Origin: Acidobacteriota bacterium
GTDB taxonomy: Bacteria; Acidobacteriota; Terriglobia; Bryobacterales; Bryobacteraceae
Assembly (NCBI GenBank): GCA_026393985.1
Contig: JAPKZB010000002.1
Span: 10,122 to 74,121, forward strand
DNA length: 64,000 bases
Direction of reading: 5' to 3'
Both the position numbers and the translations under genes were made by a program. The notes under the pieces are model-generated. The model saw only the letters and a program-made list of their open reading frames with translations, did not search any database and was not told the DNA's origin. Below, piece by piece: positions 26,696 through 38,812 of the stretch; positions within the stretch are counted from its first letter, which is position 1, and each line of letters starts with the position of its first letter.

Positions 26696-29539
26696 ATGCG
26701 CTACCTCAGTCTCTTCTCCCTGATCGCCGCATTACTGGCCCAAACCCCCACTGCCCCGGTTGCGGAACGTCTGGCGACGCTCCGCAACCTGGGTAAGGCG
26801 TTTTATGAAAACCCGACGACGGGCAAAGAGGCTGTCGTCGAGTTTCAAAAGGCGCTGCAACTGGCGCCGAACTCCGCCCGGGAACGCTTAAACCTCGCCC
26901 TGGCGCTCCTGCGCAACGGCGAGACGCAGCGGGCCATGGCGGAGCTTGAAAAGGTGCAGCGGCAGGCTCCGCAGTTGCCGCACCCCTGGTACAACCTCGG
27001 GATCCAATGGAAACGGCTCGGGGAGACGGACAAGGCGTTTGTGCAGATGGCGCAGTTCGTCAAACTGGTGCCGCTCAACGCCGGGGGCCACTACAACCTC
27101 GGCGTGCTGCAGAAGCAGAGGGGCGAAGTAGAGGCCGCGATGGCTTCGTTTCGTCAGGCAGCGCAGCTCGATCCCAACATTTTCGCGCCGCACTTCCAAC
27201 TTTTTAATCTCCACCGGCAGGCCGGACGGAAGGAGGAGGCGGCCGCCGAACTCGCCGCCTTCCAGCGGATCAAAAAAGAGCAGGAGGGATCGGCCATTCC
27301 CGAGGACATGGAGTGGAACTTCTACTCCGAGGTGCTTGACGACGCCGAGCCGGTGCCCGCTTCGCCGGCGGCGGTCCCGCTGCAGTTCGTCTTTGAGAAG
27401 GCCGCGGCGCCGGCGGCTTCGCGCCCCATTCTGCTCGACTACGACCACGATTACGATCTCGATGAGTTCGTGCTGGGGCCGCAAACGAAGCTGCTGCGCA
27501 ACCAGGGCGAGGCGGGGAAGGTGGACCGCACGGCGGACTTTCCGCTGGCCGAGGCGGCGGCGAGCGGGGGCATGACTTTCCGGGCCGTATATGAGACCAA
27601 GGGGATGGACCTGATTTTGATCCACCCCAACAAAGGCGCCGTGCTCTACCGGGACCAGCTCGCGGGCCGTTATAAGGCCGAGCCGCTGCCGCCCATTGGC
27701 CTGCCGCATGCGTTTGACCTCGCTAACCGCGCCGAGATGGACCTGCTGCACGCCGGAGGCATCCTCAAGAACCGCGAAGGGAAGTTTACCCCCGTCCCGG
27801 GCCCCGGCGGACTCACGGCCGCCGACCTCGAAGGCCGCGGCATGCTCGATCTGGTGACGCCCCAGGGCATCCTCCGCAACGAAGGTAACTATCGTTGGGG
27901 CGCGCTGACTACGCCCGCCAACTGGCCCGCCGGGGTGCTGGGCGCCACCGCAGCGGACTTTGATGACGACGGCCGCATGGACCTGTTGCTGTTGACCGCC
28001 AACGGCGCCGTCCGTGCCCTTAACCGTACCCCTACCAAGGCCAACTGGCTCCGCATCCGGCTCACCGGAGTGAAGAACCTGCCGCATGCGCCGGGGTCGG
28101 AGATTGAGGTGAAGGCCGGCGGGCTGTATCAGAAGCGGCTCTACGATGGCACCCCGATTACGTTCAACCTCCGGCAGTACAAAGAGGCGGATGCGATTCG
28201 GATCACCTGGGCCAACGGCCTGATCCAGAACGAGACGCGCATCGCCGCCAACAAGGCGCACGAGTTTAAAGAGGCCCAGCGGCTGTCCGGCTCCTGCCCC
28301 ATGGTGTGGACGTGGAACGGCCGCGAGTTCGAGTACATTACCGACGTGCTCGGCGTGGCGCCGCTCGGCGCCGCCTCCGGTGACGGCAGCTACTTCCCGG
28401 TGGATCACGATGAGTATATTCAGATCCCCGGTTCGGCGCTCGTGCCGCGCGACGGCCACTATGAGGTGCGGTTGACCGAGGAGCTGGCCGAGGTGGCCTA
28501 CCTCGATCAGATCAAGCTGATTGCCGTCGACCATCCCGCGGGGACGGATCTCTATACGAACGACAAGTTCAAGGCCCCGCCGTTTCCCGCGTTCCGGCTG
28601 TTTGGCGTGGAACGGGCGGTGCGTCCGCGCGCGGCGCGCGACCACCGGGGGCGCGATGTGCTGCCGCGGCTGCTCGCCCGCGATGCGCAGTACGTGGATG
28701 GGTTCCGGCGAACCATGGACGGTTTGGCGGAGCGGTCGTACGTAGACCTCGATTTTGGTTCGGCGGCCGCCGATGGGCGGGCGATTCTGGTGCTGTCCGG
28801 CTGGGTGGACTGGGCGGACGGCAGTACGTTTCTCCGCGCGGCGCAGGCGTCGGCTGAGGGGGTGCTGATGCCCCAGCTGCAAGTAAAGAACGCGCAAGGC
28901 CAGTGGCAGACCGTGATGGAAGACATGGGCATGCCGGCCGGCAAGCCGAAGACGATCGTCGTGGATCTCACCGGCAAATGGCTTTCGGCGAGCCGGGAGG
29001 TGCGCATTGTCTCGGGCCTGGCGCTCTATTGGGATGAGATCTTCCTGAGCGAACAGACCGGGGCGCCCACGGTGCGGCAGCAGACGCTGACGGCTACGGC
29101 CGAACTACAGTTCCGCGGCTTTTCGCCGGTGACCGTACATCCGCAGCGGCTGCAGCCGGAGCGTTTCGCTTACGAACCGGTGCGGACGACTTCGATGTGG
29201 AACCCGACACCGGGCTTCTACACGCGTTACGGCGCTGTCTCGCCCTTGCTCGACGGGGCGGACGACCGGCTGGTCGTGATGGGTTCGGGCGACGAGCTGC
29301 GGCTGCGGTTTCCGGCACTGGCTCCGCCGGCGCCCGGCTTCCGCCGAAGCTTCCTGCTGCAGGTGCAGGGCTGGGCCAAGGACCAGGACGCCAATACGGC
29401 ATACTCGAAATCTACTATTCCGCTGCCTTTCCGCGCCATGAAACAATACGGTGAGACGGTCCCGGACAGCGCCTGGATCCGCGAGTCTCTCACTCGTCCC
29501 GCCCTGCGCCTGTTGCGGCCGCTCACCAGTTCCCGATGA
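26696..29539 (+). CDS. Exported TPR protein with VCBS/FG-GAP and ASPIC-like segments
   Basis: 947 residues with a signal peptide (1-15). TPR units occupy about residues 25-200 (for example ALQLAPNSARERLNLALALL). FG-GAP-like calcium loops follow (DYDHDYDLDEF near 250, DFDDDGRMDLLLL near 425). An ASPIC/UnbV-like block comes next (NWLRIRLTGVKN, AIRITWANGLIQNE, about 450-520). The C-terminal 400 residues contain a second beta-rich module (WTWNGREFEYITDVLGVAPLG) that I cannot name. It heads a three-gene overlapping unit with the multiheme cytochrome and a CRTAC1 protein. A TACCAT ends 8 nt before the ATG. Function unknown; likely a periplasmic or surface scaffold (inference). Confidence 0.78.
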   Translation: MRYLSLFSLIAALLAQTPTAPVAERLATLRNLGKAFYENPTTGKEAVVEFQKALQLAPNSARERLNLALALLRNGETQRAMAELEKVQRQAPQLPHPWYNLGIQWKRLGETDKAFVQMAQFVKLVPLNAGGHYNLGVLQKQRGEVEAAMASFRQAAQLDPNIFAPHFQLFNLHRQAGRKEEAAAELAAFQRIKKEQEGSAIPEDMEWNFYSEVLDDAEPVPASPAAVPLQFVFEKAAAPAASRPILLDYDHDYDLDEFVLGPQTKLLRNQGEAGKVDRTADFPLAEAAASGGMTFRAVYETKGMDLILIHPNKGAVLYRDQLAGRYKAEPLPPIGLPHAFDLANRAEMDLLHAGGILKNREGKFTPVPGPGGLTAADLEGRGMLDLVTPQGILRNEGNYRWGALTTPANWPAGVLGATAADFDDDGRMDLLLLTANGAVRALNRTPTKANWLRIRLTGVKNLPHAPGSEIEVKAGGLYQKRLYDGTPITFNLRQYKEADAIRITWANGLIQNETRIAANKAHEFKEAQRLSGSCPMVWTWNGREFEYITDVLGVAPLGAASGDGSYFPVDHDEYIQIPGSALVPRDGHYEVRLTEELAEVAYLDQIKLIAVDHPAGTDLYTNDKFKAPPFPAFRLFGVERAVRPRAARDHRGRDVLPRLLARDAQYVDGFRRTMDGLAERSYVDLDFGSAAADGRAILVLSGWVDWADGSTFLRAAQASAEGVLMPQLQVKNAQGQWQTVMEDMGMPAGKPKTIVVDLTGKWLSASREVRIVSGLALYWDEIFLSEQTGAPTVRQQTLTATAELQFRGFSPVTVHPQRLQPERFAYEPVRTTSMWNPTPGFYTRYGAVSPLLDGADDRLVVMGSGDELRLRFPALAPPAPGFRRSFLLQVQGWAKDQDANTAYSKSTIPLPFRAMKQYGETVPDSAWIRESLTRPALRLLRPLTSSR

Positions 29540-32358
29540 AGAAACTCAGCGCGATTCTCTTCGTGGCCCTGCTGGCCAACACCGCCTATATTGGTGCGTT
29601 CGCTTCGCCCACCGTCTTCTACATGGCGAACGTGCTGCTGCACCTGGCGCTCGGCGCGCTGGTGTTCTTCCTCGGCTTTCGCTTTCTGCCCCGTCCGTTG
29701 CAACTGTTCGCTGTGGTCGTGTTCGGCACCGGCGCCTGGCTCACCTACGCCGGTGCGATTACGGCGAACAACCGGCTGCTGTGGGCGCACATGGCGCTGG
29801 GGGCGGTGGCCGCGCTCTGGGCGATCTATCACTTCCGGCAGCATCTGCTGCGCTATGCGGCCGTACCGGCGGTGGCGTTGCTGCTGGCGCCGTTGGCGCC
29901 GCAGCCGGTGAAGCGGATTTTGAACCCGAAGGTGGTTCCGGTGGCGATGGAGGAGGAAGGTGGCGGCCCGCAGAGTCCCTTCTGGCCGAGTTCGGCCAAG
30001 ACCAACGTGGGCGGCACGATTCCCTCGGACTTCTTCATGGATTCGAAGCTGTGCGGCGAGTGCCACGTGGACGCCTACAAGCAGTGGGACAGCTCGGTGC
30101 ACCACTTCGCCAGCTTCAACAACCAGTACTACCGGAAGTCGATTGAGCACATGCAGGAGTTGAGCGGGACGCGGGGCAGTAAGTGGTGCGCGAGCTGCCA
30201 CGACCACGCCGTCTTCTTCAACGGGCGCTTCGATAAGCCGATCAAGGATCAAATTGACACCCCCGAGGCGCAGAACGGGCTCGGGTGTGTCTCGTGCCAC
30301 TCGATTACGGCGGTGGAAGGTTCGATGGGCAACGGCGGCTTCACGATCGAGTATCCGCCTCTCCACGAGCTGGCGTCGAGCCGGAACCGCTACGTCCGGG
30401 CGCTCGATAACTTCCTCACCTATCTTGACCCGGAGCCCCACCGCCGCACGTTTCTGAAGCCGTTCATGAAGCAGGATTCGGCCGAGTTCTGTTCTTCCTG
30501 CCACAAGGTGCATCTCGATGTTCCGGTGAACAACTACCGGTGGATCCGCGGCTTCAACGACTACGATAACTGGCAGGCTTCGGGGGTTTCCGGCCAAGGG
30601 GCCCGGAGCTTCTACTACCCGCCCAAGACCTCCACCTGTACCGATTGCCACATGCCGCTGGTGGATTCGAAAGACCCGGGCGCCCGGGACGGCAAGATTC
30701 ATAACCACCGGTTCCCGGGGGCGAACATGGCGGTGGCGCACGTCAACAAGGATCAGGAGCAGTTGGACGCCACGCGGCAGTTTCTGACCTCGGGCTTTAT
30801 CTCGGTGGACATTTTTGCCGCCGCGCCGGTGCAGAACGATGGCGGGCCGCAGATGCGGCGCCGGAGTTCCGAGGCGCCGATGGCGGCGTCGTTGAACGTG
30901 GTGGGCGAGGAGGCCGAGGCGGGGGGAGCGTCGATGATTCGGGAGGTTGGCGAACTGGCGGCGCCGCTGAACGAATCGGGCGCGACGTTTACTCCGGGGC
31001 AGACCGTACGGCTCGACGTGGTGGTGCGCACGCGCAAGATTGGCCACTTCTTCCCGGGCGGCACGATTGACTCGTTTGATATCTGGCTCGAGTTGGAGGG
31101 CAAGGACGCCACCGGGCAGACGATTTTCTGGTCCGGGGCGCTTGAGGAGGACGGGGCTGTGGAGCCGGGGGCGCATTTTTACCGTTCGTTCCTGCTCGAT
31201 GGAGAGGGCAACCCGATCAACAAGCGCAACGCCTGGCAGGCGCGCAGTGCGTTCTATGTCCGCGCGATTCCGCCGGGCGCCGCGGACACGGTGCACTACC
31301 GCGTGAAGATTCCGGAGAAGGCCCGGGGGCCGCTGACGTTCACGGCCAAGCTCAACTACCGGAAGTTCTCGCAGTTTTATAACAAGTACGCCTTTGCCGG
31401 GAAGGCCGGGGCGGGCTCGGCGGGGCTCGATCATGACAGCCGGGAGTACAGCTTTGACAAGGCCAACATTCCGGCCAACGTTTCGGGCCGGATGAAGAAC
31501 GAGATTCCGGTGCTGCCGATTGTGACGCTGGCGACCTCGCGCGTCGAACTCGCACTCGGCGCGCAGCCAACGCAGTGGAAGGCCGTGCCGTCGCGCGCGG
31601 CGCGGGAGCGATGGAACGACTGGGGAATCGGCCTGCTGCTGCAGGGCGATCTGAAGGGCGCGGAGTATGCGTTCAAAAAAGTCACCGAGGCGGAGCCGGG
31701 CTACGCCGATGGCTGGCTGAACGTCGCCCGAGCGCTGATTCAGGAGGGGGAGACCGAGGCGGCCAAGCCCTACCTGGCCAAGGCGCTCGCCATTAACGCT
31801 TCCCTGGCGCGGATCAACTTCTTTGAGGCGCTCGTCCACAAGGCCGATGGCAACTACGACGCCGCGCTGGCCAGCCTCGACCGCGTCGTGGCGCAGTATC
31901 CACGCGACCGCGTGGCGCAGAACCAGATTGGGCGGCTGCTGTTTTTACAGCGCCGGTATCCCGAGGCGATTGCCGCGCTCGAGAAGGTGCTGGCGATTGA
32001 CCCCGAAGACGTGCCGGCGCACTACACGCTGATGCTCGCCTACCGCGGCCTGGGCGACACCGCCAAGGCCGACCGCGAGGAGAAGCTCTTCCGCCGTTTC
32101 AAGGCCGACGAATCGGCGCAGGCGATTACGCAGAAGCACCGGCAACAGAGCGCTGAAGACAACAACGAGCGCCAGATGATCCACGAACACGAGTCCATCC
32201 CTTTACCCCATGCTCCGTCGACTCCTACCCGTCACCTGCATCGCCACGATGCTCCTCAGCGCGCAGCCCAGCCCCGTCCGCTTCCTCGAAGTGACGAAGG
32301 CGGCCGGCCTCAACTTCGTGCACAACAGCGGCCGAGCGGGCAAACGCTGGCTCCCTGA
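29536..32358 (+). CDS. Membrane-anchored five-heme cytochrome c with C-terminal TPRs
   Basis: 940 residues. The N-terminal 125 residues hold about five hydrophobic segments, anchoring it in the inner membrane. Five CxxCH heme sites start at residues 173 (CGECH), 218 (CASCH), 251 (CVSCH), 319 (CSSCH) and 368 (CTDCH), a cytochrome c554-like arrangement. A beta-rich stretch follows (about 470-690), then four to five TPRs (about 695-880). It starts 4 nt inside the preceding gene (ATGA). The last 50 residues are read out of frame over the start of the CRTAC1 gene and are low-complexity (His/Pro/Arg-rich), so the natural stop was probably lost or lies near 32210. It may move electrons in the periplasm (inference). 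Confidence 0.82.
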   Translation: MKKLSAILFVALLANTAYIGAFASPTVFYMANVLLHLALGALVFFLGFRFLPRPLQLFAVVVFGTGAWLTYAGAITANNRLLWAHMALGAVAALWAIYHFRQHLLRYAAVPAVALLLAPLAPQPVKRILNPKVVPVAMEEEGGGPQSPFWPSSAKTNVGGTIPSDFFMDSKLCGECHVDAYKQWDSSVHHFASFNNQYYRKSIEHMQELSGTRGSKWCASCHDHAVFFNGRFDKPIKDQIDTPEAQNGLGCVSCHSITAVEGSMGNGGFTIEYPPLHELASSRNRYVRALDNFLTYLDPEPHRRTFLKPFMKQDSAEFCSSCHKVHLDVPVNNYRWIRGFNDYDNWQASGVSGQGARSFYYPPKTSTCTDCHMPLVDSKDPGARDGKIHNHRFPGANMAVAHVNKDQEQLDATRQFLTSGFISVDIFAAAPVQNDGGPQMRRRSSEAPMAASLNVVGEEAEAGGASMIREVGELAAPLNESGATFTPGQTVRLDVVVRTRKIGHFFPGGTIDSFDIWLELEGKDATGQTIFWSGALEEDGAVEPGAHFYRSFLLDGEGNPINKRNAWQARSAFYVRAIPPGAADTVHYRVKIPEKARGPLTFTAKLNYRKFSQFYNKYAFAGKAGAGSAGLDHDSREYSFDKANIPANVSGRMKNEIPVLPIVTLATSRVELALGAQPTQWKAVPSRAARERWNDWGIGLLLQGDLKGAEYAFKKVTEAEPGYADGWLNVARALIQEGETEAAKPYLAKALAINASLARINFFEALVHKADGNYDAALASLDRVVAQYPRDRVAQNQIGRLLFLQRRYPEAIAALEKVLAIDPEDVPAHYTLMLAYRGLGDTAKADREEKLFRRFKADESAQAITQKHRQQSAEDNNERQMIHEHESIPLPHAPSTPTRHLHRHDAPQRAAQPRPLPRSDEGGRPQLRAQQRPSGQTLAP

Positions 32359-33826
32359 GACGATGGGGGCCGGCGCCGTCTGGTTCGACGCCGACGGCGA
32401 CGGGCACCCGGACCTGTTTCTGGTGAACTCGAAGGACTGGACGCCGAAGGGCCGGCGGTCGCTGAGTGCGCTTTATCGCAACAACAGGAACGGCACCTTC
32501 ACGGACGTGACGGCGGCGAGCGGCCTTGCCGTGGAGCTGTTCGGGATGGGCGCGGCCGCCGCCGACTACGACAACGACGGGCGGACGGACCTGTACGTGA
32601 CGGCGCTCGAAGGCGACCGGCTGTTCCGCAACGAGGGTGGGTTCCGGTTCCGGGACGTGACGAAAGGGGCTGGGATTCAGAACGCCAACTTCGGCACTTC
32701 CGTTGCGTTTCTCGACTACGACAAGGACGGCCACGCGGATGTCTTGGTGGCGAACTACGTCCAGTGGACGGCCAAGGGCGATCTGTTCTGCTCGATGGAC
32801 GGCAACACGAAGTCCTACTGCACGCCGGAGTCCTACAAGGGCGTGGCGCCGAAGCTGTACCGCAACCGGGGGAACGGAACGTTCGAGGACATGGCGGCGA
32901 AGGCGGGCATGGCGGATGTGAACTCGAAGGCGCTGGGGATTGCGGTGTTCGACGTCAACAACGACGGGTGGCCCGATGTGTTCCTGGCCAACGATACGCA
33001 GCCCAACCGGCTCTATCGGAACAACAAGAACGGGACGTTTACCGATATCGCGGTGTCGGCGGGCGTAGCGTTTTCCGAAGACGGCGTGGCGCGGGGGGCG
33101 ATGGGGGTGGCCGCGCGGGATTACGACGAATCGGGGCGGGCGAGCCTGGCCGTGGGCAACTTTTCGAATCAGATGCTGGGCCTTTATCACAACGAGGGCA
33201 ACGGGCTGTTTGTCGATGAGGCGCCGCGGTCGACCATTGGCCGGTCGAGCCTGCTGAGCCTGACGTTTGGGCTGTTCTTCTTCGACTACGACCTCGATGG
33301 CCGGGCCGATCTGTTTGCGGCCAATGGGCACATTGACGAAGAGATCGGCCGGGTGCAGCCGAAGATCCAGTTCCGGCAGCTACCCCTGCTTTTTCGAAAC
33401 GAAGCCAACGGGCGGTTTGCGGACGTCACGAAGGCAGCGGGGTTGACGACGCCTTACGTGGCACGGGGCGCGGCCTATGCCGACTATGACCGGGACGGGG
33501 ACCTGGACGTGGTGGTGACGAATAATCACGGGCCGGCGGTGCTGCTCCGGAACGAAGGCGGCAACGGGAACAACTATCTGTCGCTGCGTCTGGAGGGCCG
33601 AAAGAGCAACCGCAATGCGCTGGGGGCGGTGGTGCGGATGGGCAAGCAGTGGCAGACGGTGACGAGCGGGGCGAGTTACTGCAGCCAGTCGGACCTGGCG
33701 CTGACGTTCGGGTTGGGCAAGGCGGCGACGGCGGCGAAGGTGGAGATTGAGTGGCCGAGCGGCAAGCGGCAGACGCTTACGAACGTGGCGGCGCGGCAGC
33801 ACCTGGTAATCGTCGAGCCTGAATGA
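32210..33826 (+). CDS. CRTAC1-family FG-GAP/ASPIC protein, exported
   Basis: 538 residues with a signal peptide (1-19). Six calcium-type FG-GAP loops are visible (DADGDGHPDLF, DYDNDGRTDLYV, DYDKDGHADVLV, DVNNDGWPDVF, DYDLDGRADLF, DYDRDGDLDVVV), predicting a seven-bladed integrin-like propeller. The C-terminal 80 residues are ASPIC/UnbV (IEWPSGKRQTL near 515). CRTAC1 homologues are common in Acidobacteria and Planctomycetes with no defined role. It overlaps the cytochrome reading frame by 149 nt, and its 3' end overlaps the convergent MFS gene by 50 nt. The signal peptide decides ATG 32210. Confidence 0.88.
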   Translation: MLRRLLPVTCIATMLLSAQPSPVRFLEVTKAAGLNFVHNSGRAGKRWLPETMGAGAVWFDADGDGHPDLFLVNSKDWTPKGRRSLSALYRNNRNGTFTDVTAASGLAVELFGMGAAAADYDNDGRTDLYVTALEGDRLFRNEGGFRFRDVTKGAGIQNANFGTSVAFLDYDKDGHADVLVANYVQWTAKGDLFCSMDGNTKSYCTPESYKGVAPKLYRNRGNGTFEDMAAKAGMADVNSKALGIAVFDVNNDGWPDVFLANDTQPNRLYRNNKNGTFTDIAVSAGVAFSEDGVARGAMGVAARDYDESGRASLAVGNFSNQMLGLYHNEGNGLFVDEAPRSTIGRSSLLSLTFGLFFFDYDLDGRADLFAANGHIDEEIGRVQPKIQFRQLPLLFRNEANGRFADVTKAAGLTTPYVARGAAYADYDRDGDLDVVVTNNHGPAVLLRNEGGNGNNYLSLRLEGRKSNRNALGAVVRMGKQWQTVTSGASYCSQSDLALTFGLGKAATAAKVEIEWPSGKRQTLTNVAARQHLVIVEPE

Positions 33827-34931
33827 GCAGGCCGGCGGCGGCGAGGAGCGTGAGCAGGCCCACGTAGGCGGCGCTGTCTTTCGAGTACCCGGCCAGCAGC
33901 ATGCCAACGCCGCCGGAGATGCCGCCCGCCATGTTCAGCAGGCCGGCCGCCCAGCCGTGGCGGCCGGGACCGACCAGGGCGAAGGCGGCCGCGAAGAGGT
34001 TCGACATGACCAGGCCGGCACCGAGGCCGAAGCCGATGGCCGCGGCGATGCTGCCGGAGATGGTGGGCGCGGCGAAGACGAAGTAGCCGAAGACGGGGCT
34101 GAGCAGCATGCCCAACGAGGCGAGTTCGAGGCGGCGGCCGGTGCGGTCGCCATAGAAACCGCCGATGAGGATGCCGGCAAAGGAGCTGCCCTGCAGGAAG
34201 ACGGTACCGCGCCAGCCGGCTTCGGTCATCGAGAGGCCGAAGCGTTCGCCGAGGTGGCTGGGCAGCCAGGCGTAGAGCATCCACAGCACGCCGCAGTAGC
34301 CGAAGAAGGCGGCGACCATCCAGCAGAATGCCGGGGTCCACATGGTGCCGGACTGGCCGACTTCGCGGTCGGTGCGTTCGGTTTTTGGCAAAACGAAGCC
34401 AAGCACGAGGGCGTAGAGGATACCGGCGACGGCCAGGGTGGTGAAGCCGTAGCGCCAGCCGGGGCCGTCGGCGCTCCAGCCGCCGTACCAGCCGCCGAGG
34501 GCGCCGCCGAACAGCTGGGCGCTCTGGTGGAGGCCGAGGGCGCGGCTGCGGGTGGGGCCGGTGTGGATGCTGGCGATGAAGCCGGCGGCGGCGGGGAAGT
34601 AGAGGGCTTCGGTGAGGCCCATGATGGCCCGCCAGGCCAAAAACGAACCCACGCTGGCGGCCGAGGCCGAGCCCCAGATGGCGAGGCTCCAGAGGAGCAG
34701 GCTGGCGGCGATCATGCGCCGTTTATCGGTACGGTCGGCGAGTTTGCCGGCGAAGGGGAGGGCGAGGGAGTAGCTCCAGAGAAAGACGGTGCCCACCCAG
34801 CCAAGTTCTGCGGCGGTGAAGCCGAGTTCGCGGCGGAGGGCGGGGAAGATGGAGAAGGCTACCTGCCGGTCGATGTAGTTCAGGCAGAAGGCGACCCAGA
34901 GCAGCCCGACCAGGGCCCAGGCGCGGGTCAT
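33777..34931 (-). CDS. MFS transporter, anion:cation symporter type
   Basis: 384 residues and about 12 membrane helices. Helix 1 contains LNYIDRQVAFSIFP, close to the NYLDRQ motif of sugar-acid transporters. A helix 2-3 loop reads GKLADRTDKRR as in the MFS signature. It lies last in a minus-strand unit: its ATG overlaps the DUF1501 stop (ATGA). The pairing of a PSCyt1-DUF1549, DUF1501 and an MFS porter suggests the two exported proteins release a small anion that this porter takes up (inference). The stop codon lies inside the CRTAC1 gene, a 50-nt antisense overlap. Confidence 0.85.
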   Translation of the reverse strand: MTRAWALVGLLWVAFCLNYIDRQVAFSIFPALRRELGFTAAELGWVGTVFLWSYSLALPFAGKLADRTDKRRMIAASLLLWSLAIWGSASAASVGSFLAWRAIMGLTEALYFPAAAGFIASIHTGPTRSRALGLHQSAQLFGGALGGWYGGWSADGPGWRYGFTTLAVAGILYALVLGFVLPKTERTDREVGQSGTMWTPAFCWMVAAFFGYCGVLWMLYAWLPSHLGERFGLSMTEAGWRGTVFLQGSSFAGILIGGFYGDRTGRRLELASLGMLLSPVFGYFVFAAPTISGSIAAAIGFGLGAGLVMSNLFAAAFALVGPGRHGWAAGLLNMAGGISGGVGMLLAGYSKDSAAYVGLLTLLAAAGLLIQARRLPGAAAPPRS

Positions 34932-36283
34932 AGCAGTTGCGGCACCGGGGTGCCGTAGACGTCGGTCAGGCGCATTTGGCGTCCGTTGAAGCGATAAGTG
35001 AGTTTGGTGTGATCGAGTCCCAGCAGATGAAGGATTGTCGCATGAAAGTCGTGGACGCTGACGGGCTGTTCGGCGGCTTTGTAGCCGAACTCGTCGGAGG
35101 TGCCGATGACCTGGCCGCCGCGGATGCCGGCGCCGGCCATCCAGAGGGACATGACGCCGGGGTTATGGTCGCGGCCGAGGCCGCGCTGGGAGATGGGCAT
35201 GCGGCCGAACTCGCCGTGCCAGAGGACGAGGGTGTCGGCGAGCAGGCCGCGGGACTTGAGGTCGGTGAGGAGGCCGGCGATGGGGGTGTCGGTAGCGGCG
35301 GCGTGGCGGGTGTGGTTGGTCTTGACGTCTTCGTGGGCGTCCCAGGTATCGAGGTTCTGGTTGCCGAGGCCGCCGTGGTAGAGCTGCACGAAGCGGACGC
35401 CGCGTTCAACGAGGCGGCGGGCCATGAGGCACTGGCGGCCGAAGGGTTCGGTGTGGGCCTCGTCGAGGCCGTAGAGCCGGCGGGTGGCGGGGGACTCGCT
35501 TGACAGGTCGACGGCGTCGGGGGCGGCGCTTTGCATGCGGTAGGCGAGTTCGTAGCTGTCGAGGCGGGCGGTGAGTTCGGAGTTCGACGGGGCGCGGGCG
35601 GCGTCGAGGCTGTTGAGCTGGCGGAGGGCGGCCAGGCGCTGGCGCTGTTCAGTGGCCGAGACGCCGGGGGGCGGTTGGAGGTCGAGGATGGGTTGGTTAG
35701 CGGCGCGGAAGACGGTGCCCTGGTAGGCGGCGGGCATGAAGCCGGCGGTCCAGTTGGCGGGGCCGCCGAAGGGGCCGCCGCGCTGGTCGTAGAGGACGAC
35801 GTAGCCGGGCAGATCCTGGTTGAGCGAGCCGAGGCCGTAGGAGACCCAGGCGCCGAGGGAGGGAAAGCCCATGCGGATCTGGCCGCTCGAGAGGGCGTAG
35901 TGGGCCTGGACGTGGTCGTTGGATTTGGAAAAGGCGCTGCGGACGAGGGCGTATTCGTCGCAAAGGGCGCCGAGTTTGGGAAACAGTTCGGAGACTTCGA
36001 GACCGCTTTGGCCGTGGCGGCGGAAGGCGAAGGGCGAGGGCATGAGCGGTCCTGGATGTCCTTGACGGACGACAATGTCGCCTTTGCGAGACAACGGCTG
36101 GCCGGCGAAGCGCGCGAGGGCGGGCTTGGGATCGAAGGTATCGAGGTGGCTGACGCCGCCGCTCATGAAGAGCGAGATGACGCGTTTGGCTTTGGCGGGG
36201 TGGTGGGTGGCGGCTTCAAGAGAGTTGAGGGCCAGAGCGCCGAGGCCGCCGCCCGCTTCGAGGAGAAATTGCCGCCGTTTCAT
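34928..36283 (-). CDS. DUF1501 domain protein with Tat-like signal
   Basis: 451 residues from ATG 36283 (MKRRQFLLEAGGGLG, a twin-arginine-like signal). DUF1501 blocks are ISLFMSGGVSHLDTFDPKP near 38, NLDTWDAHEDVKTNH near 315 and WHGEFGRMPISQRGLGRDHN near 360. It belongs to the alkaline-phosphatase-fold superfamily; activity unknown. A GTG at 36292 overlapping the upstream stop (GTGA) would add three residues. It differs clearly from the first DUF1501 at 4832-6172, so this is an independent module and not a recent duplication. Confidence 0.88.
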   Translation of the reverse strand: MKRRQFLLEAGGGLGALALNSLEAATHHPAKAKRVISLFMSGGVSHLDTFDPKPALARFAGQPLSRKGDIVVRQGHPGPLMPSPFAFRRHGQSGLEVSELFPKLGALCDEYALVRSAFSKSNDHVQAHYALSSGQIRMGFPSLGAWVSYGLGSLNQDLPGYVVLYDQRGGPFGGPANWTAGFMPAAYQGTVFRAANQPILDLQPPPGVSATEQRQRLAALRQLNSLDAARAPSNSELTARLDSYELAYRMQSAAPDAVDLSSESPATRRLYGLDEAHTEPFGRQCLMARRLVERGVRFVQLYHGGLGNQNLDTWDAHEDVKTNHTRHAAATDTPIAGLLTDLKSRGLLADTLVLWHGEFGRMPISQRGLGRDHNPGVMSLWMAGAGIRGGQVIGTSDEFGYKAAEQPVSVHDFHATILHLLGLDHTKLTYRFNGRQMRLTDVYGTPVPQLL

Positions 36284-36288
36284 GAGGG

Positions 36289-38781
<2,493 letters not shown>

Positions 38782-38812
38782 TACTGCGGCCCATGCTATC
38801 ACTAATCGGCGG

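Noticed and set aside
26888-28897. 669-codon minus-strand open frame opposite the TPR/VCBS gene
   Set aside because: Same shadow composition; the plus-strand frame has a signal peptide, TPRs and calcium loops.
29227-31839. 870-codon minus-strand open frame opposite the cytochrome
   Set aside because: Arg/Pro/His-rich composition, overlaps two well-supported plus-strand genes and resembles no protein family.
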